Under the pieces are notes generated by a model. That model saw only the letters and a program-made list of their open reading frames with translations, made no database searches and was not told the origin of the DNA. 64,000 nt of DNA from Opitutaceae bacterium TAV5. Lineage in GTDB: Bacteria > Verrucomicrobiota > Verrucomicrobiia > Opitutales > Opitutaceae. Shown piece by piece: positions 57,042 through 64,000 of this stretch. Position numbers and translations under genes: made by a program. The first letter of the stretch is position 1. Each line of letters opens with the position of its first letter. The stretch covers positions 3,333,001 through 3,397,000 of the forward strand of contig CP007053.1 in assembly GCA_000242935.3 (NCBI GenBank). The letters are read 5' to 3'.

Positions 57042-58937
57042 TCAGAAACGCAGGCTGTAGTCGAGCTTGTCGGCGGCGGCGAGCTGTACGCAGACGATAC
57101 GACGCCCGGGCAGCGAGCAGGGCGCTTCGGTGAGCGAGGGCGCCTGCGTGGCGCCCTGGAAGGAGAGCGTGATCCGGGGGCCGGACGGGCCGCGTACGGT
57201 GACGGTGTGATCCTCGACAGAAACGGTTTCGTCCTTTGCGACGACGAAGGGAAATTTTTCGGAGAACGGACCGGCAAAGCGGACGGCGACCGTGATGGCA
57301 TCGTCGGCGAATTTGACGGTTTTGTCACCGGTGGGTCTGGCGTTGCGGGGAAACGCGAGCTTGTAGCGGAGAACAAGGTCGCCATCGGGCAGGTCGGCGG
57401 CGGCGGGAAGCGGGGACGGTATCCTGTTTTTGGAGATGGTGACGACGGGGCGGAAGGTGCGCGAGTCGATGGCGATGGGGGCTCCGGGACCGTAGGTGCC
57501 CCAGACGAGCCCGTCGACGCGACTCTGGCCGGCGAGGATAACGCCGGTGTCGGGCCGCCAGAGAAGGGTGAGGCCGTAGCGTTGCTGTTTCGTCGTGGCC
57601 TGGCCGCTGGCGAAGGCGGCGTAGTAGGCGGGACGGCGAAGGTAGAGAAAATCGGCGCCGCCGTTGCCGGGCCGGTCGTCGTGGCGGGCGTGGTTGAAAC
57701 GATCACGCGCGAGCCAGGGGAGCGTCGCGAGAGCGGCGTCGCGTTCGGCATCGGTCGGGTAATACGCCGGAGAGCGGCGATCCTGAAACAGATAGGGGAT
57801 AAAGGCGGTGCGGTTGCCGACCTTGAGCGGGGCGACACCGGGCCAGTCTTTGGCGAGGCGGGTGCGTTCGGCGGCGATAGTGGCGGCGCGGGTTTCGCGG
57901 GTGAGGGAGAGGGCACGGGCGACGGGGACGTGTTCGGCCATCGGCGTTTCGAGATGGCGGACAAGCGGGTGCTGCTGGCGCGTTTCGATGGCGTGGTTGA
58001 CGGCAAACCAGTCGGCGCCGGGTTGAAGGACGATGTTCCACGAGAGCCAGTCGAACCACTTTTTTTCCGTGGCAATGAAGGTGGCGGCGCGTGGAGTGTC
58101 GCGGACGTAGGGCCAGACGCCGCGGATGTTGGTTTCATGCGTGCCGAGGGTGTAGCCGAAGTCGGGACCCTGGCGTTCGTAAAAAAAACCGGCGGGGCTC
58201 TGGAAATCGGGGATGCTCTGCGCGAGGCGTTTTTCCCAGAGTGCGCGGATTTCGGTATCGTCGGGATGAAGGTGGAGCCACGCGAGGCCACCGGGCCAGA
58301 GGTTGCCGTACTGGTTGGTGCAGGTGGCGCCGAATTCGTAGAGTTCGTCGATGGTGAGGGCGGCGACGAGGGCCTTGCGCCAGGTGGCGTGGGCGCGGGC
58401 GAGAACGCCGGGGTCGATGGTGACGGGAGAGGCGGTTTTGGCGGCGGCGTCGAGGAGTTCGAGTGTTTCGCCCAGAAATTTGGTCATGAAGGCGGTGGCG
58501 GCGAGATTCCACTTTTGGGGCGCGAATTCGGAAAAACGTCCGTCGTCGTTCTGGATACGGGCGATGTAATCAAGTGCGGCCTCGAGGCGGACACAAACGG
58601 CAGGGTGGCCGCGGTAGGGATTCCAGGCGCGGTCGGCGGTGTAAAACCAGGCGAGTGCGATAATGTTTTCCTGGATACGGGCGTTGTACGGCCGATTGTC
58701 GCCGGAACTGCGCCAGACGGCGATCTTGATGAAGCCGCGATCGGGACCGTCCTCGACGACGGCATTGGCCACCTGCGTGAAATGCGCAAGCGGAGTGACG
58801 AGCTCGAGATCATCGGCGCTGAAATCGGAAGGGGCAATTTTTGTGAAATCGACTGGCGGGACGACAGGCCAGGTGGCCGCGACAAGAGCGGCAGAGGCGG
58901 CACAAAAAAGCAGGACAATGCGAAGAAGCCTGGGCAT
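57042..58937 (-). CDS. Exported hypothetical protein, possible polysaccharide lyase
   Basis: A 631-residue exported protein (signal peptide LLRIVLLFCAASAALVAATW). I do not recognise the family. The first about 400 residues look mostly helical (VRLEAALDYIARIQNDDGRF, TIDELYEFGATCTNQYGN, GTHETNIRGVWPYVRDT), resembling an (alpha/alpha)6 toroid, and the rest is beta-rich (GLTLLWRPDTGVILAGQSR, VSVEDHTVTVRGPSGPRI). This arrangement matches polysaccharide lyases, but no catalytic signature is clear. It lies 139 bp upstream of the heparinase-like gene on the same strand, with a pseudopilin on the other side, in an exported-protein cluster. Confidence 0.65.
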   Translation of the reverse strand: MPRLLRIVLLFCAASAALVAATWPVVPPVDFTKIAPSDFSADDLELVTPLAHFTQVANAVVEDGPDRGFIKIAVWRSSGDNRPYNARIQENIIALAWFYTADRAWNPYRGHPAVCVRLEAALDYIARIQNDDGRFSEFAPQKWNLAATAFMTKFLGETLELLDAAAKTASPVTIDPGVLARAHATWRKALVAALTIDELYEFGATCTNQYGNLWPGGLAWLHLHPDDTEIRALWEKRLAQSIPDFQSPAGFFYERQGPDFGYTLGTHETNIRGVWPYVRDTPRAATFIATEKKWFDWLSWNIVLQPGADWFAVNHAIETRQQHPLVRHLETPMAEHVPVARALSLTRETRAATIAAERTRLAKDWPGVAPLKVGNRTAFIPYLFQDRRSPAYYPTDAERDAALATLPWLARDRFNHARHDDRPGNGGADFLYLRRPAYYAAFASGQATTKQQRYGLTLLWRPDTGVILAGQSRVDGLVWGTYGPGAPIAIDSRTFRPVVTISKNRIPSPLPAAADLPDGDLVLRYKLAFPRNARPTGDKTVKFADDAITVAVRFAGPFSEKFPFVVAKDETVSVEDHTVTVRGPSGPRITLSFQGATQAPSLTEAPCSLPGRRIVCVQLAAADKLDYSLRF

Positions 58938-58987
58938 GGAAACAAATGAAGTAAGGTGAATAAAAGAGCGTGTACACTGCTGGAAAC

Positions 58988-59695
58988 TTATTGGCCTTTT
59001 GGGATGGGCCAGCGGTAGTTACCACCAGTCGTGAATCCCTGTGTCTTGTCGTAGAGGACCCATTTGACGGAGCCGTCTGCGTAGCCTGCGTTCATACCGG
59101 TGGGGCGAACGCCTTTCTTCCGATCAACGTCATGCCCAAGATTCCCGGCAGATATCATGTAGGTAAGACAACCCCACATCGCGTATTCCAAGGGAGGATT
59201 ATTGAGATTCTCGAAGCGCATGGCTTTTGCTTTTGGAGGCAAGCTCCCTGAGCCTTCCTTTCGGTTGAAATACTGGTAACTCATATATTGCGAGGTGGAG
59301 TTGCTTGCCCGCAGCTTTTCGGGGTTGTAAGAGTCATCCCTGGCGATGGCTCCAGGACAGTAAAGCGCATGAAAACGATCACCAAGATAGGGCCGCAAAC
59401 AACGATCGTAGGCATTGGGATCCATCTGGTTTGGAACACCATCAAAGTTTGGCGCAGCGTCGGTGCCATAAGGGTAAGGTGGCCTGCCGCGATTTTCGTT
59501 ACCGTAGGTGATGCTCGCAATGACGAGCTGGCGAACCTTGACAGTGCATTGAGCTCGACGCGCGCTTTCGCGGACTTTGCTGACTGTCGGGATGATAATC
59601 GCCGCTAAAATGCCAATGATGGCGATAACGGTGAGCAACTCGATCAGCGTGAAGCCGTGTGCGTTGCGAGGGGCGGGGTGTGTTTGCGGGTGCAT
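58988..59695 (-). CDS. Pseudopilin-like protein, copy 1 of a tandem pair
   Basis: A 235-residue protein from ATG 59695. The prepilin signature [20 protein letters not shown] and VSKVRESARRAQCTVKVRQL are typical. The C-terminal end lacks the His of H-X9-DG (GMNAGYADGSVKWVLYD). The first about 95 bp of the gene plus leader are 92% identical over 132 bp to the start of the next gene (60361-60492), so the two arose by tandem duplication with diverged bodies. Confidence 0.9.
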   Translation of the reverse strand: MHPQTHPAPRNAHGFTLIELLTVIAIIGILAAIIIPTVSKVRESARRAQCTVKVRQLVIASITYGNENRGRPPYPYGTDAAPNFDGVPNQMDPNAYDRCLRPYLGDRFHALYCPGAIARDDSYNPEKLRASNSTSQYMSYQYFNRKEGSGSLPPKAKAMRFENLNNPPLEYAMWGCLTYMISAGNLGHDVDRKKGVRPTGMNAGYADGSVKWVLYDKTQGFTTGGNYRWPIPKGQ

Positions 59696-59732
59696 TGGTA
59701 TTTTGGGTGGATTGATCGAAAACGCGGGGACC
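59601..59732. repeat. Direct repeat of a pseudopilin gene start, copy 1
   Basis: This 132-bp segment (N-terminal coding part plus upstream leader) matches 60361-60492 without gaps, with 11 differences. The offset is exactly 760 bp, one gene length plus spacer. It marks a tandem gene duplication or a gene-conversion tract. Confidence 0.8.
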
Positions 59733-59750
59733 GAAGAGGGGCGGGGGGAG

Positions 59751-60455
59751 TCAGAGAAGATCCCAGAGGTCGTTGTTGGTGGTAAAAGGTGTGTCGGGTT
59801 TTTCCGAAGTGACGTGGCCGTCGAGCCAGAGAACGTTGCAGGTTTGGCCTGGGTGACGGAAGTCCATGATGCCAGTTTCTCCGGGAAGCGTGGTCTTCCA
59901 TTTCCCATAAGAAGGCTGGCGGACAAACACACGCCATTTGTCGGCGGGAGCCCGGTAGTTATCGGTCATACGCACGGTTCTGGAGGGAGTGGCAACGGCG
60001 TTCATTTTGAGCAAGGGGCGCGCGATGGAACTGCCGTTGGTGGGAGAAATGAGCACGTTGATGCCGTAACCGAAGGCTTCCGGCCCGGCGCCGAGTCCAG
60101 GACAGAGGAACACGGGTACGTCGGTGTAGTTTGCCAGCGGTTCAGTGCCGGTGCGTCCGATATAGGGAGCGAGCAGGGAGGGCCAGTGTTGTGCATTGAA
60201 AGGATTGGGCCTGTCTTCCTTGCTGTTGTGGATGGGGAGAATGTCGCCTTTGCGGTCTTCGCTCCACATCGCGGCGGCGACACCGATCTGGCGAAGGTTG
60301 GATTTGCATTGCGCGGAGCGCGCCGTCGCGCGGACACGACCAACGGTCGGAATAATGATCGCCGCCAGGATGCCGATGATGGCGATAACGGTGAGCAACT
60401 CGATCAGCGTGAAGCCGTGTGCCTTGCGAGGGGCGAGGTGTGTTTGCGGGTGCAC
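59751..60455 (-). CDS. Pseudopilin-like protein, copy 2 of a tandem pair
   Basis: A 234-residue protein from a GTG at 60455, at the position that aligns with the ATG of copy 1. The prepilin signature [20 protein letters not shown] is followed by [20 protein letters not shown]. The C-terminal end has an H-X10-DG version ([18 protein letters not shown]) of the usual motif. Apart from the start region the protein differs strongly from copy 1. Confidence 0.88.
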   Translation of the reverse strand: MHPQTHLAPRKAHGFTLIELLTVIAIIGILAAIIIPTVGRVRATARSAQCKSNLRQIGVAAAMWSEDRKGDILPIHNSKEDRPNPFNAQHWPSLLAPYIGRTGTEPLANYTDVPVFLCPGLGAGPEAFGYGINVLISPTNGSSIARPLLKMNAVATPSRTVRMTDNYRAPADKWRVFVRQPSYGKWKTTLPGETGIMDFRHPGQTCNVLWLDGHVTSEKPDTPFTTNNDLWDLL

Positions 60456-60492
60456 TGGTGTTTTGGACGGGTTGATCGAAAACGCGGGGACC
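60361..60492. repeat. Direct repeat of a pseudopilin gene start, copy 2
   Basis: Second copy of the 132-bp segment at 59601-59732 (92% identical, no gaps). Confidence 0.8.
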
Positions 60493-60528
60493 GGGGGGGA
60501 TATCGGGGGCAATGTAGTTGCGCAATCA

Positions 60529-61332
60529 TTACCGGCGCCGGAGGCAGGCGACGGCAAGTCCGGCGATACCTGCAAGGATCACCCATGTGGCAGGTTCGGG
60601 GACTGCAGTAACGGTGCCGGTGAGTTCCGTGCCTTTGCCGACGAAATAGGCCATCTGGCTGGAATGCCGCTCTGTTGTTTCGATAAACGCATAGATCCGG
60701 AAGGCGACAGAGGTGTCGATGTTCTGGAAATCAGCGAGCGAGGCGAAATCGATCGTCACCGTGCTGAGGGAGACACTGGTACCGCTGCCACTGGCCCCGG
60801 CTGCTTTGGCTGACCGTGAGGAGGTCGTATCGGCGATGAGTTCCTGATAACTCTGGAAGTCATCAAAGCTGGCGCGCACAAAGAAATGAACCGTGAAGGC
60901 AGCGACAGCGGTCTCGGTGGAGACGGAACCGCGTTGATTGCCGAGCTTCAGGGTCAGTTTGTCGAGGGAGAGCACATCGCTGTTTGTCGGGGTGAGGGAG
61001 AATTCGACGTAATCCCCCAGCGTAAGGGCGTCGTCTTTGGACGTGGCTAAGAATCCCACACCGGTAGAATTGGCCGCACGGCTGAAATAACCATTGGTGT
61101 TGGAGCCATATCGCCCGTCATCCGCACCGGTGAAATCCCCGGGCGCCAGGGAAGAAACGTCAAGATTGTCAACCGGTGTGGCGGACGACGAGGTGGAGGA
61201 ACCCGCAAAGTCGAACAACGCCAGCGTTTGCGATTGCGCATGGGCGATTGTGAGCGGGGCGAGGCTGGCGGTGGCGATCAGCAATGAAGCGACTGTGCGC
61301 CGAAGCAGTGAGGTGCGGAGGTATGATTTCAT
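60529..61332 (-). CDS. PEP-CTERM domain-containing exported protein
   Basis: A 267-residue protein with a signal peptide ([19 protein letters not shown]), a beta-rich central region (TLTLKLGN-like strands, [20 protein letters not shown]) and the sorting tail [20 protein letters not shown] with LRRR. It is the first gene of a leftward cluster (two pseudopilins, an exported hypothetical protein, a heparinase-like lyase) and is divergent from the LacI gene at 61487. A small palindrome CATAATGTTATG (61330-61341) overlaps its start codon and may be an operator. Confidence 0.88.
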   Translation of the reverse strand: MKSYLRTSLLRRTVASLLIATASLAPLTIAHAQSQTLALFDFAGSSTSSSATPVDNLDVSSLAPGDFTGADDGRYGSNTNGYFSRAANSTGVGFLATSKDDALTLGDYVEFSLTPTNSDVLSLDKLTLKLGNQRGSVSTETAVAAFTVHFFVRASFDDFQSYQELIADTTSSRSAKAAGASGSGTSVSLSTVTIDFASLADFQNIDTSVAFRIYAFIETTERHSSQMAYFVGKGTELTGTVTAVPEPATWVILAGIAGLAVACLRRR

Positions 61333-61341
61333 AATGTTATG
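61330..61341. promoter_or_regulatory. Palindrome overlapping the PEP-CTERM start codon
   Basis: CATAATGTTATG has perfect 5-bp arms (CATAA/TTATG) and includes the start codon of the leftward PEP-CTERM gene. It is followed by GGGTGTTAC/GGGTGAC-like direct repeats (61342-61362). The placement resembles the other LacI sites, but no second copy was found near 62.6 kb. Confidence 0.3.
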
Positions 61342-61486
61342 CGGGTGTTACGGGTGACGGGTCAGGGAAAACGGGTTTTTGCCGGGTTGGCAGGTGATGA
61401 TTGGCAAGGGCGGCTGGGCGGCTGCGCCCCGACGGAATGGAGCTTGCGGGATGGGTTTCAGCATACAAGAACCGGAGCCCGCACAC

Positions 61487-62584
61487 ATGTGCGATGCATC
61501 GATATTCTCCTTCTCCGCCATGCACATTCCCGCTCTGGACAAACGTGTGACGATTCCCCAAATGGCCCGGCAACTGGGACTTCATCACGCCACGGTGTCG
61601 CGGGCATTGCGCAATCACCCAGAGATTGCCGGGGAAACCAAAAGGAGAGTCCGTGAACTGGCCGCGCAGCTCGGTTACCGGCCCGACCCCTACCTGACCG
61701 GGCTGGCGGCTTACCGGCAGGCGGGACGGGAGGCGGGATTTGCGGGCACGCTGGCCTGGATCACCAACTGGCCGACGCGCGGCGGATGGCGCGAGAATCC
61801 GGTTTTCCCGCAGCACTTCAGGGGCGCCGGGGTCCGGGCGCAGGAGCAGGGCTACCGGCTGGAAGAATTCTGGCTGCGCGAACCGGGGATGGATGCACGA
61901 CGGGTGCTGCGTATCGCGGAGGCTCGCGGCATCCAGGGGTTGCTGTTTGCCGCACAGTCCCGGCCGCATGTGCGGCTCGACATGGACCTGTCGCGGTTTT
62001 CCGCCGTCACGTTTGGTCACACCCTGGAATCTCCGGTTCTGCACGGCGTAACGAATCACCATTACCAGACGATGATCGCGTTGCTGAAACGGCTCCATTC
62101 GCTGGGCTACCGGAGACCGGGCATTTTCCGTCTTCAGCCTCTGGAAGACCGCGTCAACCGCGTATGGACGGCGGCGTTCTGGGCCTACGCGTCCGATTAC
62201 GGACGACGCGGAGATACGATCCCTCCGCTCGTGGTGCCGCGGCTTCGGCGGAATCTCTTTCTCGAGTGGGAGGCGCGCTATCGCCCGGATGTCATCATCG
62301 CCTCCAATGTCGAAACGGTGCGCCGGTGGCTGGAGGCGGCGGGTCGGAAAATCCCGGAGGACATCGGCCTGGTGCCGCCCATCATGTCGGACAACGGCGG
62401 CGGCTTTTTTTCCGGTATGGATGAAAACGGAGCGGTGATCGGAGCCGCCGCCGTGGATCTGCTCGTGAGCATGATCCATCGCAACGAGCGCGGCGTCCCC
62501 GTGCATCCCCAGCGCCTCCTGATCGAGGGCTCCTGCGCCTGGGTGGAGGGACGCAGCGTGAGGAAACTGCAGGCTCATGGATGA
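61487..62584 (+). CDS. LacI family transcriptional regulator
   Basis: A 365-residue LacI-type regulator from ATG 61487 (a GGAG lies 10 bases upstream; ATG 61520 is an alternative). The HTH reads TIPQMARQLGLHHATVSRA, followed by the hinge LGYRPDPYLTGLAAYR and the effector domain ending NERGVPVHPQRLLIEGSC, as in the other LacI proteins of the window. It is divergent from the PEP-CTERM / pseudopilin / lyase cluster and followed by an AraC gene. Confidence 0.9.
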   Translation: MCDASIFSFSAMHIPALDKRVTIPQMARQLGLHHATVSRALRNHPEIAGETKRRVRELAAQLGYRPDPYLTGLAAYRQAGREAGFAGTLAWITNWPTRGGWRENPVFPQHFRGAGVRAQEQGYRLEEFWLREPGMDARRVLRIAEARGIQGLLFAAQSRPHVRLDMDLSRFSAVTFGHTLESPVLHGVTNHHYQTMIALLKRLHSLGYRRPGIFRLQPLEDRVNRVWTAAFWAYASDYGRRGDTIPPLVVPRLRRNLFLEWEARYRPDVIIASNVETVRRWLEAAGRKIPEDIGLVPPIMSDNGGGFFSGMDENGAVIGAAAVDLLVSMIHRNERGVPVHPQRLLIEGSCAWVEGRSVRKLQAHG

Positions 62585-62778
62585 CATGGGGAAATGGATA
62601 CGGATACAGGAAAGTGCCTGTCGGTTTCCCAGCATGCCGCAGGCCGGTTTCCGTTGAAGACGTCATGTGACACATTGCTAGCACAAACGTAACCTCCGCT
62701 GCATTCCCGCCTCGCCACCGGAACGAGGCCGTGGCAGGTTTCCCGATCGACGTTCCTGATGCCCGTTCCCGACGCAAA

Positions 62779-63657
62779 ATGAAATACCCCGAGACCACGG
62801 CCAGCCCCGATATTTTCAGGCAGCAGATCGAACCGTTCTTCGCGGGTCAGGCGACCGGCATCCGGGGCGCGCATCTGGCGGGCGAACCGGGACATCTTCC
62901 GGGAGAGGGGCGGATGACCGTGCTCGATGTGCCCAGGCTGAGCCTGTGTATCCGCGGTACGGGGCGCTACCGGGTGCGGCGCGGCAACCGTTTCGTGGAG
63001 GTGCGGGTCCGCGCGGGCGAAGTGATTTTCGTCGCGCCGGGATGCGGCATGGAGCCCGTCGATGGGGCGGACTACCTTTCACTCGGTATCGTGTTTCATC
63101 CGCAATTCACATTGTTTGCGATCGCGGAAAGGCTGCCCGGCTCGAACAGCGCACCGTGGCAACGTTTCATGAGCACGCATCATTGTCCTCATGTTCCGGA
63201 TACGGACGGCGCGGCATTTTGCGAGGCGGCCGGCCGGGCGCGTGATCCACGCGTGTTGCGGCGGCTGGCGGAGATCATCCTGCTGGAGGCGGTCGGCTTG
63301 CTGGACCGGCCGGAGCAGCAGGTGGCGAGCGCGGGCAAGGGGCGCTTCACCTGGAGGGCGGCGTGCCAGTTTGTGCAGGAACACCTCCAGCATCCGATCA
63401 CGAGGCAGGACGTGGCGGACTACCTGCACGTTCACCCGAACCACATTTCACGACTTTTTTCCAGATATGGCGACGGGATCAGTTTTAACGATTACGTACT
63501 GGAGCAGCGCCTGAGGCGGGCGCGGGTGATCCTGGCCATGCCGGGCATGAACATCTCGGACATCGCCCACGCATGCGGATTTGGCAGTGGCAATTATTTC
63601 GCACGGTGCTTTCGCAAAAAATTTGGCCATGCGCCGGGCACCGATCACAGGCGGTGA
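62779..63657 (+). CDS. AraC family transcriptional regulator with cupin domain
   Basis: A 292-residue regulator from ATG 62779 (a GTG at 62731 is an alternative). The N-terminal half is a cupin-like sensor (RGTGRYRVRRGNRFVEVRVR, AGEVIFVAPGCGMEPV). The C-terminal HTH pair is QDVADYLHVHPNHISRLFSR and NISDIAHACGFGSGNYFARC, followed by FGHAPGTDHRR. Divergence from its LacI neighbour is absent (same strand, 194-bp gap), and it faces the FAD-dependent oxidoreductase gene at the window end. Confidence 0.88.
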   Translation: MKYPETTASPDIFRQQIEPFFAGQATGIRGAHLAGEPGHLPGEGRMTVLDVPRLSLCIRGTGRYRVRRGNRFVEVRVRAGEVIFVAPGCGMEPVDGADYLSLGIVFHPQFTLFAIAERLPGSNSAPWQRFMSTHHCPHVPDTDGAAFCEAAGRARDPRVLRRLAEIILLEAVGLLDRPEQQVASAGKGRFTWRAACQFVQEHLQHPITRQDVADYLHVHPNHISRLFSRYGDGISFNDYVLEQRLRRARVILAMPGMNISDIAHACGFGSGNYFARCFRKKFGHAPGTDHRR

Positions 63658-63684
63658 GCGGAAATACGGGTCACGCGGTCCCTG

Positions 63685-64000
63685 TCAGGCCGGGGCTCCG
63701 CTTTCTGCAGGAAGACCAAGGCGGGTGCGGAGTTCGCAGATAGCGATGTCTGCCGGATCGATGCCTTGTTCCACGGCCAGCGTGGCGCCGAGGCCGGCGG
63801 CTTCGCCCATGGCCACGGCGTTGCCGGTGACACGATAGCTGGAATGGGCGATGTGATCGCCGGAAATACAGCGGCCGGCCACTATGAGGTTGTCATGATC
63901 GCGGGCGAGCAGGCAGCGCCAGGGAATATCGTAGGGGCGCATGGGAAGGTGGAACAGGCCGCGTCCTTCGGAGGGGTCGGGGTGATGGATGTCCACGTTG
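63685..64000 (-). CDS. FAD-dependent oxidoreductase, C-terminal part (5' end beyond the window)
   Basis: The last about 105 residues of a leftward gene whose start lies beyond the window. The sequence has the C-terminal FAD-binding signature LPMRPYDIPWRCLLARDHDN then LIVAGRCISGDHIAHSSYR and VTGNAVAMGEAAGLGATLA, as in FAD-dependent dehydrogenases (PF12831-type) common near sugar catabolic clusters in Verrucomicrobiota. Function not known in detail. It is convergent with the AraC gene. Confidence 0.8.
   Translation of the reverse strand, partial: NVDIHHPDPSEGRGLFHLPMRPYDIPWRCLLARDHDNLIVAGRCISGDHIAHSSYRVTGNAVAMGEAAGLGATLAVEQGIDPADIAICELRTRLGLPAESGAPA

Noticed and set aside
54890-57133. 747-codon plus-strand frame opposite the heparinase-like gene
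   Set aside because: No recognisable domain; antisense shadow of a gene with a signal peptide and lyase motifs.

Overview
The window reads as a GC-rich chromosome segment of a Verrucomicrobiota bacterium, most likely Opitutaceae. The reasons are the combination of PEP-CTERM exported proteins, six pseudopilin-like proteins with a prepilin N-terminus, four LacI and four AraC-type regulators next to heparinase-, rhamnosidase-, GH39- and beta-helix-type polysaccharide enzymes, and a Gram-negative lipid A gene (lpxB). The taxon is inferred from gene content only. No rRNA, tRNA, CRISPR array, IS transposase or phage gene was recognised.

Left part (1-7.5 kb): a truncated glycosidase-like gene, a divergent AraC regulator, a translationally coupled heparinase II/III-like plus GH78-like rhamnosidase pair, and a convergent right-handed beta-helix enzyme. 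Housekeeping block (7.6-25.6 kb): rpoN, a Hanks-type kinase, clpX, a methyltransferase, lpxB with a GnnA-like dehydrogenase, an MscS channel, a three-gene propionyl-CoA carboxylase-type operon (carboxyltransferase, biotin carboxylase, biotin carrier), a Na/Pi cotransporter, a histidine phosphatase and an unusual metallophosphoesterase fused to a xylose-isomerase-like barrel.

Accessory block (25.7-64 kb): a mosaic of polysaccharide-degradation modules. The same kit recurs: a LacI regulator, a PEP-CTERM protein, a pseudopilin and a lyase or glycosidase. Two copies (about 35.0-40.6 kb and 47.1-52.2 kb) share gene order and orientation: pseudopilin (minus), LacI (plus), PEP-CTERM (plus), heparinase-like (plus). 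In each, a palindromic operator-like site lies at the LacI start codon and a matching site lies just after the LacI stop, before the PEP-CTERM gene. A third LacI (32.7 kb) shares a 14-bp palindrome with the promoter region of a pseudopilin 3.6 kb away. I infer that each LacI controls itself and the adjacent exported genes in response to an oligosaccharide. A vapBC-type toxin-antitoxin pair, a tandem double-AraC protein and a duplicated AraC 3' fragment lie between modules.

Five intergenic elements with different sequences but the same design (long imperfect to perfect palindromes, often nested) lie at 11.9, 14.5, 15.7, 33.9 and 38.5 kb. A sixth, with 28-bp perfect inverted ends, sits in frame inside a glycerophosphodiesterase gene at 34.55-34.75 kb.
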